Source: an uncultured Christensenella sp. (lineage in GTDB: Bacteria > Bacillota > Clostridia > Christensenellales > Pumilibacteraceae). From it: DNA of 64,000 nucleotides. Every line of letters begins with the position of its first letter. The stretch's first letter is position 1. The notes beneath the pieces were generated by a model. It worked only from the letters and a program-made list of their open reading frames with translations, was not told the origin of the DNA and ran no database searches. Positions 8,585 to 16,659 of this stretch are shown one piece after another. Position numbers and translations under genes: made by a program. The stretch lies in contig CAJTPT010000003.1 in the NCBI GenBank assembly GCA_910578545.1, positions 225,743-289,742 on the forward strand. Direction: 5' to 3'.

Positions 8585-9028
8585 ATGAAAGCTGTAATAC
8601 AACGTGTTAACGGCGCGGCTCTTTCCGTAGCGGGCGAGCAGGTTGCAAAGATAGGGCAGGGACTTACCGTGTACGTGGGGTTCGGTACGGGCGACACAGA
8701 GGCCGACGTAGTGGCTTTTGCGCAAAAGCTTGTTGCTATGCGCATTTTTTCCGACGCCGACGGCAAGATGAATTTATCGGTGCGCGATATAGGCGGCTCT
8801 ATTCTGTTGATTTCCAACTTCACATTGTGTGCAGACATATCGCACGGCAACCGCCCGAGCTTTTCTTCCGCTATGCGCCCGCTCGACGCGAGCGTGCTCT
8901 TTGATTACTGCGTTAACGTTGTGACCGACTGCATGCGCGGCGCGGCGGGTAAAGTCGCTTGCGGCGTTTTCGGTGCGGACATGCTTATCGAGCAGGCTAA
9001 CGACGGACCTATTACAATCGTTTACTGA
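8585..9028 (+). CDS. dtd: D-aminoacyl-tRNA deacylase
   Basis: Removes D-amino acids (and glycine mischarged on tRNA-Ala) from tRNA in the cytoplasm. The 147-residue length and the start (KAVIQRV) are typical. The family signatures NFTLCAD (usually SQFTLYAD), GNRPSF and the C-terminal Gly-cisPro motif NDGPITI are visible. It is the first gene of a compact run, with queH starting two bases after the stop. The preceding promoter suggests a leaderless transcript. Confidence 0.95.
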   Translation: MKAVIQRVNGAALSVAGEQVAKIGQGLTVYVGFGTGDTEADVVAFAQKLVAMRIFSDADGKMNLSVRDIGGSILLISNFTLCADISHGNRPSFSSAMRPLDASVLFDYCVNVVTDCMRGAAGKVACGVFGADMLIEQANDGPITIVY

Positions 9029-9029
9029 T

Positions 9030-9599
9030 ATGATTTTTTCGGGCGACATAAAGGACAAAAAAATACTTCTTCACGCCTGTTGCGGACCGTGCAGTCTGGG
9101 CGCGATACAGCCGCTGTTGGATGACGGCGGTATTGTTACGCTGTTTTATTACAACCCGTGTATTATCGACGGCGAATTCGAGCGTCGGCTCGAGGCGCTT
9201 AAAACGGTTGCCGACCATTACTCTTTGCCGCTTATCGTTCCGCCGCACGACTATTCGCATTTTGCTTCGTATGCCGCGCAGTATGCCGGCATGCCCGAGG
9301 GAGGGCTGCGTTGCTCGCTGTGCATGGACGACCGATTGCGCGTGACCGCCGACTATGCCCTCGAGCACGGCTACTACTGTTATTCGACCACGCTTACAGT
9401 CAGTCCGCATAAAAACAGCAAGCTTATATTTTCGCTTGCCGACGGCTATAAAAACGGCGCGGCGTTTCTTGCTCGTGATTTTAAAAAGCGCAACGGGTTT
9501 TTGCTTTCGAGCACGCTCTCGAAAGAGCTCGGCATTTACAGACAGCAGTTTTGCGGCTGTGAATATTCTTATGAACGGATTAAAGGGGGTAACGCATGA
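9030..9599 (+). CDS. queH: Epoxyqueuosine reductase QueH
   Basis: Catalyses the last step of queuosine synthesis on tRNA, reducing epoxyqueuosine. The 189-residue product has HACCGPC (about 15-21), YYNPCI, CSLCMDDRL and FCGCEYS, the cysteine pairs expected to hold the iron-sulfur cluster and metal in QueH. ATG 9030 is chosen because it lies two bases after the dtd stop and gives the normal N-terminus; an upstream in-frame start would overlap dtd. Its stop overlaps the uvrC start by four bases (ATGA), so translation is coupled. Confidence 0.9.
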   Translation: MIFSGDIKDKKILLHACCGPCSLGAIQPLLDDGGIVTLFYYNPCIIDGEFERRLEALKTVADHYSLPLIVPPHDYSHFASYAAQYAGMPEGGLRCSLCMDDRLRVTADYALEHGYYCYSTTLTVSPHKNSKLIFSLADGYKNGAAFLARDFKKRNGFLLSSTLSKELGIYRQQFCGCEYSYERIKGGNA

Positions 9600-12268
9600 G
9601 CTTACAGGACAAGCTGAAAGATCTGCCCGACACCCCCGGCGTATATATAATGCGCGACGCTACAGGACAGGTCATTTACGTCGGCAAGGCGGTTGTGCTT
9701 AAAAACCGCGTGCGGCAATACTTTCAGAACAAAGAAAAGCCCGTCAAGGTTCAGGCGATGGTTGACAACATTGCCGACTTTGATTATATAATAACCCGCA
9801 CCGAAAAGGACGCGCTCGCGCTTGAAAACAATCTAATCAAAAAGTACAAGCCGCACTACAACATTCTGTTAAAGGACGACAAAACAAGTCCGTATATCAA
9901 AATCGACCCGCGCGCCGAGTACCCTACAATCGAGGTGACGCGCCGAGTCAAGCGCGACGGAGCGCGGTATTTCGGACCGTTTATCGGCGTATCCGTTCGC
10001 GACGTAATAGCCGTTTTGCAGTCTGTGTACAAGCTTCGCACGTGCTCGGGCAAGCTGCCTAAACGTGCGCGCCCGTGCTTAAACTATGATATTGATTTGT
10101 GCCTCGCACCGTGCTGTGAGCGTTGCGACAGCGAGGAATACCGTCGGGCGATAAACGGCGCGATGTCATTCCTTTCGGGCGGTGGTGACGATGTTTCGGG
10201 CATTATAATGCAAAAGATGACTGACGCCGCCGAAAAAGAGAACTTCGAGCGCGCTATTTCTTACCGCAATCAACTGCGTGTGCTCGAAAACTTAAAGAGC
10301 AAAATAGTGGGCGAGCTCGGCAACGTAGTCAATATAGATTCGTTCTACTATACGGATAACGGCATTTACGGCGCAGTCAGCGTTTGCATAGTGCGCGGCG
10401 GAAAAATGATGGGCGTTAAAAATTATATCATTGCCGAGCCGCAGGTTTTCGGCGGCGACATGACGACCTTCCTTCCGCAATACTATTCCATGACCAACGA
10501 GCTGCCCGACGAGATTTGTTTGCAAGCGGAATGCAACACTGCCGCGCTTACCGAATATTTCGACTCTGTTTTCGGTAAGCGCCCCGCAGTTTCTTTCCCG
10601 CAAAAGGGCATGCGCAAAAAGTTGCTCGATACGGCGGCGCGCAACTGCACCGATTATCTTTTAAAAAGCGCCGATCGCGTAAAGCGCGACGAGGACATGA
10701 CGCTCGGCGCGTGCGAGCGGCTTAAAACGCTGTTCGGACTGAAGAGTGCGCGGCGTATCGAGTGTTACGATATTTCCAACATTTCCGGCGTGGACAAGGT
10801 TGCTTCGGGCGTAGTGTTTATAGACGGCAAGGCGGATAAGGCGCAGTATCGGCGGTACCGAATTCGCACCGTCGAGGGAGCGGACGACTTCCGTTCCATG
10901 TACGAAACGATTACGCGACGACTGCTTAGATACAAAAGCGGCGACGCGGGCTTTAACGAACTACCCGATTTGATAGTAATAGACGGCGGTATCGAGCAGG
11001 TCGAGTTTGCGGCGCGTGCGGCTGACGATGTGGGCATAGCCGTGCCGATGGTCGGTTTTGCCAAGCGCGACGAGGAACTGTACCTGCGCGGCAATCCCGT
11101 GCCCGTCAAGCTCAAGCGCGAGGATTACGCGTTAAGGCTTCTTCAGCGTGTGCGCGACGAGGCGCACAGGTTTGCGGTGCTCTATCATAGAACTGTGCGT
11201 TCCAAGCGTTACGAGAGCGAGCTTTGCGGCATTTCCGGAGTGGGCGCGGCTTCCGTCAAAAAGGTGCTTGCCGCATTCAATACGCGCACGATAGTGACCG
11301 CCACGGCGGACGAGATAGCGGAAAAGGCGGGTATAACCAAAAAAGCGGCGCAAAATATTTACGCATATTATCACCCGAGCGTTACGGAGAACGACACGAT
11401 GAAGTATAAACTTATAGCCGTCGATATGGACGGCACGCTGTTAAACGACGAGCTGACGGTATCGCAGGCAAACCTCGACGCGATAGCAAGGTTTAGACAG
11501 GCGGGCGGAATATTTACAATAGCGACCGGGCGTGCGCCGTGCGGCGTAAAAGGTTACGTCAAAGCGGTGGGACTGGACGAGCACCCCGCAAAAATGGTGT
11601 GCAGTATCGGCGGAACGATTGTAGACAGCGTAACGCTCGATGTGGAAAAGACCTTTGCCATGCCGCCTGACGCTACGGCCGAGCTCGTCAAGTTTTTTGC
11701 GGACAATACAAGGTTAGTCATGGTTTACGCCGAGGACGGGCTCAAGATTTCAGAGCGGTCCGAGCTGTCCAAAAAATACTGCGAATACGTGCGGATAGAT
11801 AGCGAGGCAAAGGACGACCTTGCCGCGTTCGTAGCAAATCCGGACGTTAAAATCTCAAAGGTAATGGCTATACTCGACGAGCGCGATTTAGATAGAGTTA
11901 TGAAAATCATGCAGGTCGAGTTTACCGACTTTTACGTTTTGCAATCGACCGCGCCGTTTTTAAAGCGGCTGTGCGACAAGGGCGAGGACTTTAATCCTGC
12001 CATGATAGAATGTGTTGTGCGCGGCGTGGACAAGGGTACGGGGCTCAAGTATATTGCTGACTACTACGGCATACCGATGTCGCAGGTTATCGCGATGGGC
12101 GACAGCTACAACGACGCGGCGATGATACGCGCGGCGGGGCTGGGCGTTGCAATGGGTAACGCCAAGGAACCGATTAAACTTATCGCCGACTACGTGACCG
12201 ATACTAACAATGCCGATGGCGTTGCCAAGGTTATTAATAAATTCTGTTTCGACGAGGAGGAGGACTGA
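9596..12268 (+). CDS. uvrC: Excinuclease UvrC fused in frame to a Cof-type HAD phosphatase
   Basis: The 890-residue frame joins two proteins normally separate. Residues 1-601 are a complete UvrC: GIY-YIG nuclease (TPGVYIM...VIYVGKA, about 12-90), UVR helix pair (about 200-235), the RNase H-like nuclease (IECYDISN, LIVIDGG, LQRVRDEAHRFA) and C-terminal helix-hairpin-helix (GISGVGAASVKK). Nucleotide excision repair incises DNA on both sides of lesions. Residues 602-890 form a Cof-type HAD hydrolase: DMDGTLLND (Asp610, Asp612), TGRAP, and GDSYNDAAMI. No stop codon separates them, but an ATG at 11399 with GGAG nine bases upstream sits exactly at the HAD start. So the HAD may also be made alone. 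A lost stop codon, a real fusion, or a sequence error at one base are all possible. Confidence 0.88.
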   Translation: MSLQDKLKDLPDTPGVYIMRDATGQVIYVGKAVVLKNRVRQYFQNKEKPVKVQAMVDNIADFDYIITRTEKDALALENNLIKKYKPHYNILLKDDKTSPYIKIDPRAEYPTIEVTRRVKRDGARYFGPFIGVSVRDVIAVLQSVYKLRTCSGKLPKRARPCLNYDIDLCLAPCCERCDSEEYRRAINGAMSFLSGGGDDVSGIIMQKMTDAAEKENFERAISYRNQLRVLENLKSKIVGELGNVVNIDSFYYTDNGIYGAVSVCIVRGGKMMGVKNYIIAEPQVFGGDMTTFLPQYYSMTNELPDEICLQAECNTAALTEYFDSVFGKRPAVSFPQKGMRKKLLDTAARNCTDYLLKSADRVKRDEDMTLGACERLKTLFGLKSARRIECYDISNISGVDKVASGVVFIDGKADKAQYRRYRIRTVEGADDFRSMYETITRRLLRYKSGDAGFNELPDLIVIDGGIEQVEFAARAADDVGIAVPMVGFAKRDEELYLRGNPVPVKLKREDYALRLLQRVRDEAHRFAVLYHRTVRSKRYESELCGISGVGAASVKKVLAAFNTRTIVTATADEIAEKAGITKKAAQNIYAYYHPSVTENDTMKYKLIAVDMDGTLLNDELTVSQANLDAIARFRQAGGIFTIATGRAPCGVKGYVKAVGLDEHPAKMVCSIGGTIVDSVTLDVEKTFAMPPDATAELVKFFADNTRLVMVYAEDGLKISERSELSKKYCEYVRIDSEAKDDLAAFVANPDVKISKVMAILDERDLDRVMKIMQVEFTDFYVLQSTAPFLKRLCDKGEDFNPAMIECVVRGVDKGTGLKYIADYYGIPMSQVIAMGDSYNDAAMIRAAGLGVAMGNAKEPIKLIADYVTDTNNADGVAKVINKFCFDEEED
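11386..11401 (+). promoter_or_regulatory. Internal ribosome site and ATG for the HAD half of the uvrC fusion
   Basis: GGAG at 11386-11389, nine bases, then ATG 11399-11401. The ATG is in frame with uvrC and matches the normal start of Cof-type HAD proteins (MKYKLIAVDMDGT). Confidence 0.55.
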
Positions 12269-12270
12269 AT

Positions 12271-13272
12271 ATGCCCAAAAAGAAAACTCAAGACGAAGTC
12301 GCACGCGAGCATGCAAATGAGCAAGCGGCGTTAACGCCCGATTTTGACGAACTCGAAGAAACGGAAAGCGTCGTTGAAATAACCGAGTTTGCCAAGCGCA
12401 TGGATTTGGAAACTGTGTACAGCGGTGATAACAAAACCATGCATTTTTGCACGTTTAACATAAGCCGCCCCGGCTTACAGCTCGCGGGATATTATAAGCA
12501 TTTTGCGCCCGAACGCGTGCAAATCATGGGCGAAATGGAAATGACATACCTATTGCAGATGACTCACGACGCGCGCAAAACCGCCTGCGAAACGCTGTTA
12601 AAGCACCCCATTCCGTGCTTAATAATCACGTCCACGCTACCGCCGTGCGACGAGCTGATCGCCGCGGTCAAAAAGTACAACCGCGTGCTGTTTATATCAA
12701 AGTTGCGCACGACCATGTTTGTAAATAAGCTGTCGCTGTACCTAAACGAGCTGTTGGCGCCGTCCAAAACCATACACGGCGTTTTGATGGACTTGTACGG
12801 CGTGGGCGTGTTGCTTATAGGCGAGTCGGGGATAGGCAAGAGCGAAACGGCGCTTTCGCTTGTAGAGCGCGGGCATAGGCTTGTAGCCGACGACGCCGTC
12901 ACTATTACGCGCATAGGCGAGCGGTTGGACGGCACATGTCCTGACGTAATCAGATACTTTATGGAAGTGCGCGGTATCGGAATAATCGATATAAAGGCGA
13001 TGTACGGCGCGAGCGCTGTTCAGCTTGTAAAAACGATAGACATGGTTGTCAAGCTGGAAGCATGGGATGACAAAGCGGAATATACTCGGCTTGGTCTTTC
13101 GGACGAGTCGTACACCATACTCGGCGTAAAAAAGCCGATGCACGTCGTTCCCGTCAAGCCCGGTCGAAACCTTGCCGTAATACTGGAAGCCGCCGCCCGT
13201 ACCCACAGAATGAACGAATTGGGCTTTAGTGCAGTAGACGAGCTTAACAGCCGACTTCGCGGAAAAAAATAA
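12271..13272 (+). CDS. hprK: HPr kinase/phosphorylase
   Basis: Phosphorylates and dephosphorylates Ser46 of HPr, the main sensor of glycolytic flux for carbon catabolite control in Firmicutes. The 333-residue product has the N-terminal HprK domain (about 35-165), Walker A GESGIGKS (about 184-191), the following ADD acidic pair, and the HprK signature EVRGIGIIDIKAMYG. A strong ribosome site (GGAGGAGGA) lies before ATG 12271. The N-terminus has about 30 extra charged residues. It is the last gene of the dtd-queH-uvrC block; in other Clostridia hprK also lies next to uvrC and murB. Confidence 0.95.
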   Translation: MPKKKTQDEVAREHANEQAALTPDFDELEETESVVEITEFAKRMDLETVYSGDNKTMHFCTFNISRPGLQLAGYYKHFAPERVQIMGEMEMTYLLQMTHDARKTACETLLKHPIPCLIITSTLPPCDELIAAVKKYNRVLFISKLRTTMFVNKLSLYLNELLAPSKTIHGVLMDLYGVGVLLIGESGIGKSETALSLVERGHRLVADDAVTITRIGERLDGTCPDVIRYFMEVRGIGIIDIKAMYGASAVQLVKTIDMVVKLEAWDDKAEYTRLGLSDESYTILGVKKPMHVVPVKPGRNLAVILEAAARTHRMNELGFSAVDELNSRLRGKK

Positions 13273-13329
13273 CGGTGTTATTTTAGAATTAAAAATTAAG
13301 AGTTTTCGGCTTTTCCTTTGTAAAGATGT

Positions 13330-13365
13330 TTGTCATATCGAGCGAATGCGAGATATCTAACAAAT
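13330..13365. repeat. REP-like intergenic element
   Basis: The segment TGTCATATCGAGCGAATG followed by CGAGATATCT resembles the dispersed TGTCAT-TCGAGCG-CGAGA elements found between genes in many bacteria. It has an ATATC/GATAT inverted pair. No other copy is in this window, so the call rests on resemblance only. Confidence 0.35.
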
Positions 13366-13471
13366 ATATGTCGCGGCACGATTGAATCGGCGCATAAAAA
13401 ATATAATATTGCTCACTGCGCTTTGCTTGTTCGGGATACCGTCGGCGCTTCGTAATACAAACAGAGGATAA

Positions 13472-13505
13472 CAAAAAATGACGCTTCGACACGTCATTTT
13501 TTGTT
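13472..13505. terminator. Terminator shared by hprK side and the minus-strand XRE gene
   Basis: Perfect 14-bp inverted repeat AACAAAAAATGACG / CGTCATTTTTTGTT with a short loop. A-rich and T-rich ends make it usable in both directions. The XRE stop codon lies inside its right arm. Confidence 0.8.
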
Positions 13506-13775
13506 GAGTAAATCTTCCACTAAAAGTCGGACGTGCGCAATCTCTCTGTCGGACAGTCCGTCGACGTTTATCTGATTGCTGTCATCCAACCCCAAAATAT
13601 AATCGGTGGACACCTTAAAATATTCGGCGAGCTTTATAAGCATTTCTATAGAGGGCTGAATATAGTCGTTTTCCCAGTTGGAAATGCATTGCTTACTTAC
13701 GCCCAAATCCGCCGCAAGCTCGACTTGAGTTATATTATTAGCCACGCGCAGTCGCTTTATATTTTCGTTTATCAT
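13494..13775 (-). CDS. XRE-family transcriptional regulator
   Basis: The 93-residue protein is almost all helix-turn-helix (about 5-62: ITQVELAADLGVSKQCISNWE, then the typical LAEYFKVSTDYILGL), with a short acidic helical tail. It is divergent from a membrane protein gene; the 118-base gap holds perfect palindromes built on TACTAT/ATAGTA and a strong promoter. It therefore probably represses its neighbour and itself. GAGGA precedes the ATG. Confidence 0.88.
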   Translation of the reverse strand: MINENIKRLRVANNITQVELAADLGVSKQCISNWENDYIQPSIEMLIKLAEYFKVSTDYILGLDDSNQINVDGLSDREIAHVRLLVEDLLNKK

Positions 13776-13810
13776 ACAGTCGTCCTCGATTAATAGTATC
13801 GGTAAAAAAT

Positions 13811-13864
13811 TACAATACTATTGTACAAATTTAGTTGACAATATACAAAATACTATAGTATACT
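13811..13864 (+). promoter_or_regulatory. Promoter with palindromic operators between XRE gene and membrane protein
   Basis: TTGACA (13835-13840), 18-base spacer, TATACT (13859-13864). Palindromes: TACAATACTATTGTA (13811-13825, perfect 7-1-7) upstream of the -35 box, and ATACTATAGTAT (13850-13861, perfect) between the -35 and -10 boxes and overlapping the latter. Confidence 0.7.
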
Positions 13865-13893
13865 ATCAGTAGACATATGCAAAGGAGAAAGGT

Positions 13894-14568
13894 ATGATAC
13901 TCTATAATCCAAAGCCGAATAAAGCCAAGGGGAATTTGGTTATTGCGGCTATCGTCATTGTAAACATGGCGCTTACAGCTTGTATGGTGTTTGCTGTTTT
14001 TCTTATGTTCACGGGGAATACCTACGTTAATATTCCGGAAGTATGGCTGACTTGGCCGCTGCTTGCCTCCGTACCGATTGGCATTTTTCTGTACTGGTTG
14101 CTTAATAAGTTGCTCATGCGTTTATATGACAGATATAGGGCTTCCGTCAATATAAAGGGGTACGGAATTGCTTTATGCGAGTGCGGTAAATACTTTAGAC
14201 CGAGCGATATTCAGTATCAAATGAGCGTTTCGACAAAGTATAAAGATACAACGGTCGTATCGGAAAAACGTACAATTAATTTGACGTGTACATGTTCTGT
14301 ATGTAATACAGTCCGTAAAGATTATATCAGCGAGGATGGCGGATCTTTGTCGGATGAACAGCTTGAAAAAAAGGTGCGTGAAAAATACGAGCATGATGTA
14401 CTGCATGCGCATAGCCTAATGCGGCATTACGAGTCGCTGGGATATTATATGGCAGAACCCGTAACAAGCGAATGTAGCATTAAAAAGAAAAAAAGTGTTA
14501 AAGGAAAAGATCGTACTGCCGAAATAATAGAAAGCATTATAGAAAAAGATTGCATTAAGAAAAAATAA
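13894..14568 (+). CDS. Membrane protein with cytosolic Cys4 zinc-ribbon-like domain
   Basis: The 224-residue product has two transmembrane helices (about 18-42 and 54-75). A soluble part follows with CECGKYF at about 92-98 and CTCSVC at about 132-137, four or more cysteines spaced like a zinc ribbon. The tail is Lys-rich. No family was recognised. The divergent XRE gene and palindromic promoter suggest regulated expression, and AAAGGAGAAAGG before ATG 13894 is a strong ribosome site. Function unknown. Confidence 0.75.
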   Translation: MILYNPKPNKAKGNLVIAAIVIVNMALTACMVFAVFLMFTGNTYVNIPEVWLTWPLLASVPIGIFLYWLLNKLLMRLYDRYRASVNIKGYGIALCECGKYFRPSDIQYQMSVSTKYKDTTVVSEKRTINLTCTCSVCNTVRKDYISEDGGSLSDEQLEKKVREKYEHDVLHAHSLMRHYESLGYYMAEPVTSECSIKKKKSVKGKDRTAEIIESIIEKDCIKKK

Positions 14569-14573
14569 ATAAA

Positions 14574-14614
14574 AATGCGACTTACTTTTATGCAATGGTA
14601 AGCCGCATTTTTTT
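14574..14614 (+). terminator. Terminator after the zinc-ribbon membrane protein
   Basis: AATGCGACTTAC pairs with GTAAGCCGCATT (11 of 12) around a 12-base loop, then seven T. Confidence 0.85.
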
Positions 14615-14638
14615 ATCCGTTAATTCCGAATTCAGAAT

Positions 14639-15502
14639 TCATAATTCCGAATTAACTTTAAAGGTTTTTACGCCGCCTTTGACGACATGCGCGTCAAAGT
14701 CGAGGTCGTAATATATTTCACCGTCGAGCTGAAGCGGGGCGGGGGTTTTGATTTTTACGCTTTCGCAAATCACGTGATGGGCGTAGTCTTTACCCATGTG
14801 TTTGCCTTTAATGAACTTGGGCATAACGAACACGGTGGGCACGCGCTTCGGCTTTTCGATTATCATTACGTCGAGCTTGCCGTCGTCGGCTATGCTGACG
14901 GGGCAGAGCTTCATTCCGCCGCCGATTTGCGTGCCGTTGCAAACGCCGACCATTATGCAGTCGTATTCGGTCGTTTGTCCGTCGATTTCCACTTCCACAC
15001 GGTACGGCTTGTAGTGCAATAAACATCTGAAAAGCGACGCGGCGTAGGTAAGTATGTTTTTGCTTTTGGCTGTTTTTAAAAGAACCTCGACGTCCAGCCC
15101 TGTACCCGCGACGTTAAGACAGCGTTTATCGCCGATTTGGATATAGTCAAGATCTTTATGTTCGCCGCGCACTATATCGGCTATTGCCTTTACGGGGTCG
15201 AGGCATGCCGACCCGGTTCCGCTTGCAAAGTCGTTGCCGCGGCCTGCGGGGATAAACCCGAGGCGCGACTTGTCAAAGTCTATGCCGTTGAGTGCCTCGT
15301 GAAATGTGCCGTCGCCGCCGAGTGCAACAATGGTTTGTGCGCCGTTTGCGGACAGCTCTTTGGTGAGCGTCTTGCCATGCCCGGTGCAGTTGGTTTCGTG
15401 CACGGTATATTGTATTTCGCGCTCGTTAAGATAGCTTTCGATGGCTTCGAGGCACTTTGCGCCGTTGCCCTTGCCGCTGCTTTTGTTGGCGATAATATCC
15501 AT
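14639..15502 (-). CDS. Diacylglycerol kinase-family lipid kinase (YegS/DgkB-like)
   Basis: Phosphorylates a membrane lipid such as diacylglycerol at the inner membrane face. The 287-residue product has NKSSGKGNG near the N-terminus, the nucleotide-binding GGDGTFHEALNG and GRGNDFA, all hallmarks of this family. ATG 15502 is chosen since GGAGAAAACG precedes it and the product starts with the usual IIANKSSG; the longer frame would overlap the upstream fic-like gene. The last residues NSEL are encoded by an AATTCGGAATT-type repeat that recurs at other gene ends here. It is 11 bases downstream of the Fic-like gene, so the two form an operon. Confidence 0.87.
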   Translation of the reverse strand: MDIIANKSSGKGNGAKCLEAIESYLNEREIQYTVHETNCTGHGKTLTKELSANGAQTIVALGGDGTFHEALNGIDFDKSRLGFIPAGRGNDFASGTGSACLDPVKAIADIVRGEHKDLDYIQIGDKRCLNVAGTGLDVEVLLKTAKSKNILTYAASLFRCLLHYKPYRVEVEIDGQTTEYDCIMVGVCNGTQIGGGMKLCPVSIADDGKLDVMIIEKPKRVPTVFVMPKFIKGKHMGKDYAHHVICESVKIKTPAPLQLDGEIYYDLDFDAHVVKGGVKTFKVNSEL

Positions 15503-15513
15503 CGTTTTCTCCG

Positions 15514-16455
15514 TTATGAGTCGTTGTCTTTGTCCTTTGCTTCGAGCGGTTTGATAAGCTCGGCGAGCTGGTCGTTCAGCTTGGAAATTTTTTGTTGAAG
15601 GCGCACCGCGCGGCGTATAACCTCGTCCTCGGATATGCTTTGCTTCTTTGGTTTTTGTCGGGTCTTTGGCGGTTCGGCGGGCGGGGTGCGCTTTGGTCTG
15701 CACAGGTCCTGCGCCGCCTCGCGTTTTGTCCGCGGTTGCGGTGTGGCGGGTGCAATCGTTGTGTGGTCGTAGCTAAGACATTCGGCAAACAGCGTAAACA
15801 GCGCCGTAACGTCGTCGGTTGCAAAAGCTTCGTCCTCGGCCTCGCGTATTGTGGTCGGGGTTGTGCGGTAGTAGCTTAGCGAAAAGCCTTTCATCTTGCA
15901 GAACAGCGCAATGAATATGCGGACGGTAAATTCCGAGCCGCGCTCGAACGGGTGCAATATTATAAGCTCGCGCATATAATGGGATATGTAACCGGCAAAG
16001 TCCTGTTTGGACGTTGCGGGCGCTTCGCCTATGCCGTTCATTTTGCCTATAATAGACTTGACGGAGCATGCTATGTATTTGGGATCGGTGTGCGCATTGC
16101 CGTTTGTTTCGACGGGGGTAGAACGTAGCTTGCCGGCGTCGTCGTCGAGATCGCCCGTCAGCGTTTTGTGTAGCATGATAAACGACATCGCCGTGACGGG
16201 GTTTGGAAGCTCGCGCGTTAATGCTTGCAGTGCGCGGAAAAAGCATATCAGTTTGGATGCGCGGGTATACGCAACCGACGCGCCGTCTTGGGTTTTGGCA
16301 TGCTTGATTTTTGGCGCGAGATACTTTTCGGCGTCAGTCTTTCCGAGCAGCATCAAAAGCCCGTCCGATTCGGCAGAGCTCGGCAGTTTATAGCCGTCGG
16401 CGGCAATCGCCGCTTTGACGGTGCGCAGTATTCTGTTTGCCTCGTACAATTCCAT
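15514..16455 (-). CDS. Fic/DOC-fold protein with degenerate active-site motif
   Basis: Fic enzymes transfer AMP or other nucleotides to proteins. The 313-residue protein has Fic-like helices at about 90-215: LHKTLTGDL followed by AGKLRSTPV, and the motif region LHPFERGSEFTVR, where active family members read HPFx(D/E)GNGRxxR. The His and Phe stay, but the Mg-binding acid is shifted and GNGR is replaced by GSEF, so catalysis is doubtful. A Pro/Lys-rich linker (about 235-270) and a C-terminal coiled coil (about 275-305) follow. It is read before a lipid kinase in a two-gene operon. It could be a scaffold or an enzyme with altered chemistry. Confidence 0.65.
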   Translation of the reverse strand: MELYEANRILRTVKAAIAADGYKLPSSAESDGLLMLLGKTDAEKYLAPKIKHAKTQDGASVAYTRASKLICFFRALQALTRELPNPVTAMSFIMLHKTLTGDLDDDAGKLRSTPVETNGNAHTDPKYIACSVKSIIGKMNGIGEAPATSKQDFAGYISHYMRELIILHPFERGSEFTVRIFIALFCKMKGFSLSYYRTTPTTIREAEDEAFATDDVTALFTLFAECLSYDHTTIAPATPQPRTKREAAQDLCRPKRTPPAEPPKTRQKPKKQSISEDEVIRRAVRLQQKISKLNDQLAELIKPLEAKDKDNDS

Positions 16456-16659
16456 ATGACCGATATATTATATCCCAATCACAGATTGATTCTATATTTC
16501 GTTGCGACGGATTAATATTTATCCGTTCTTCCCGTAATTGCGATTCGCTATATTATATCACACCGAAAAACGTTTTGCAATGTTTTAAGCAAAATATCGG
16601 ACTATATCAAAAAATTGGCTTTAAACTATTGAAAAAAAATTCAAAACGGAGTAGAATAT

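Noticed and set aside
13289..13492. 67-codon minus-strand frame between hprK and the XRE gene
   Set aside because: It overlaps a terminator hairpin and a REP-like element and has no coding features.
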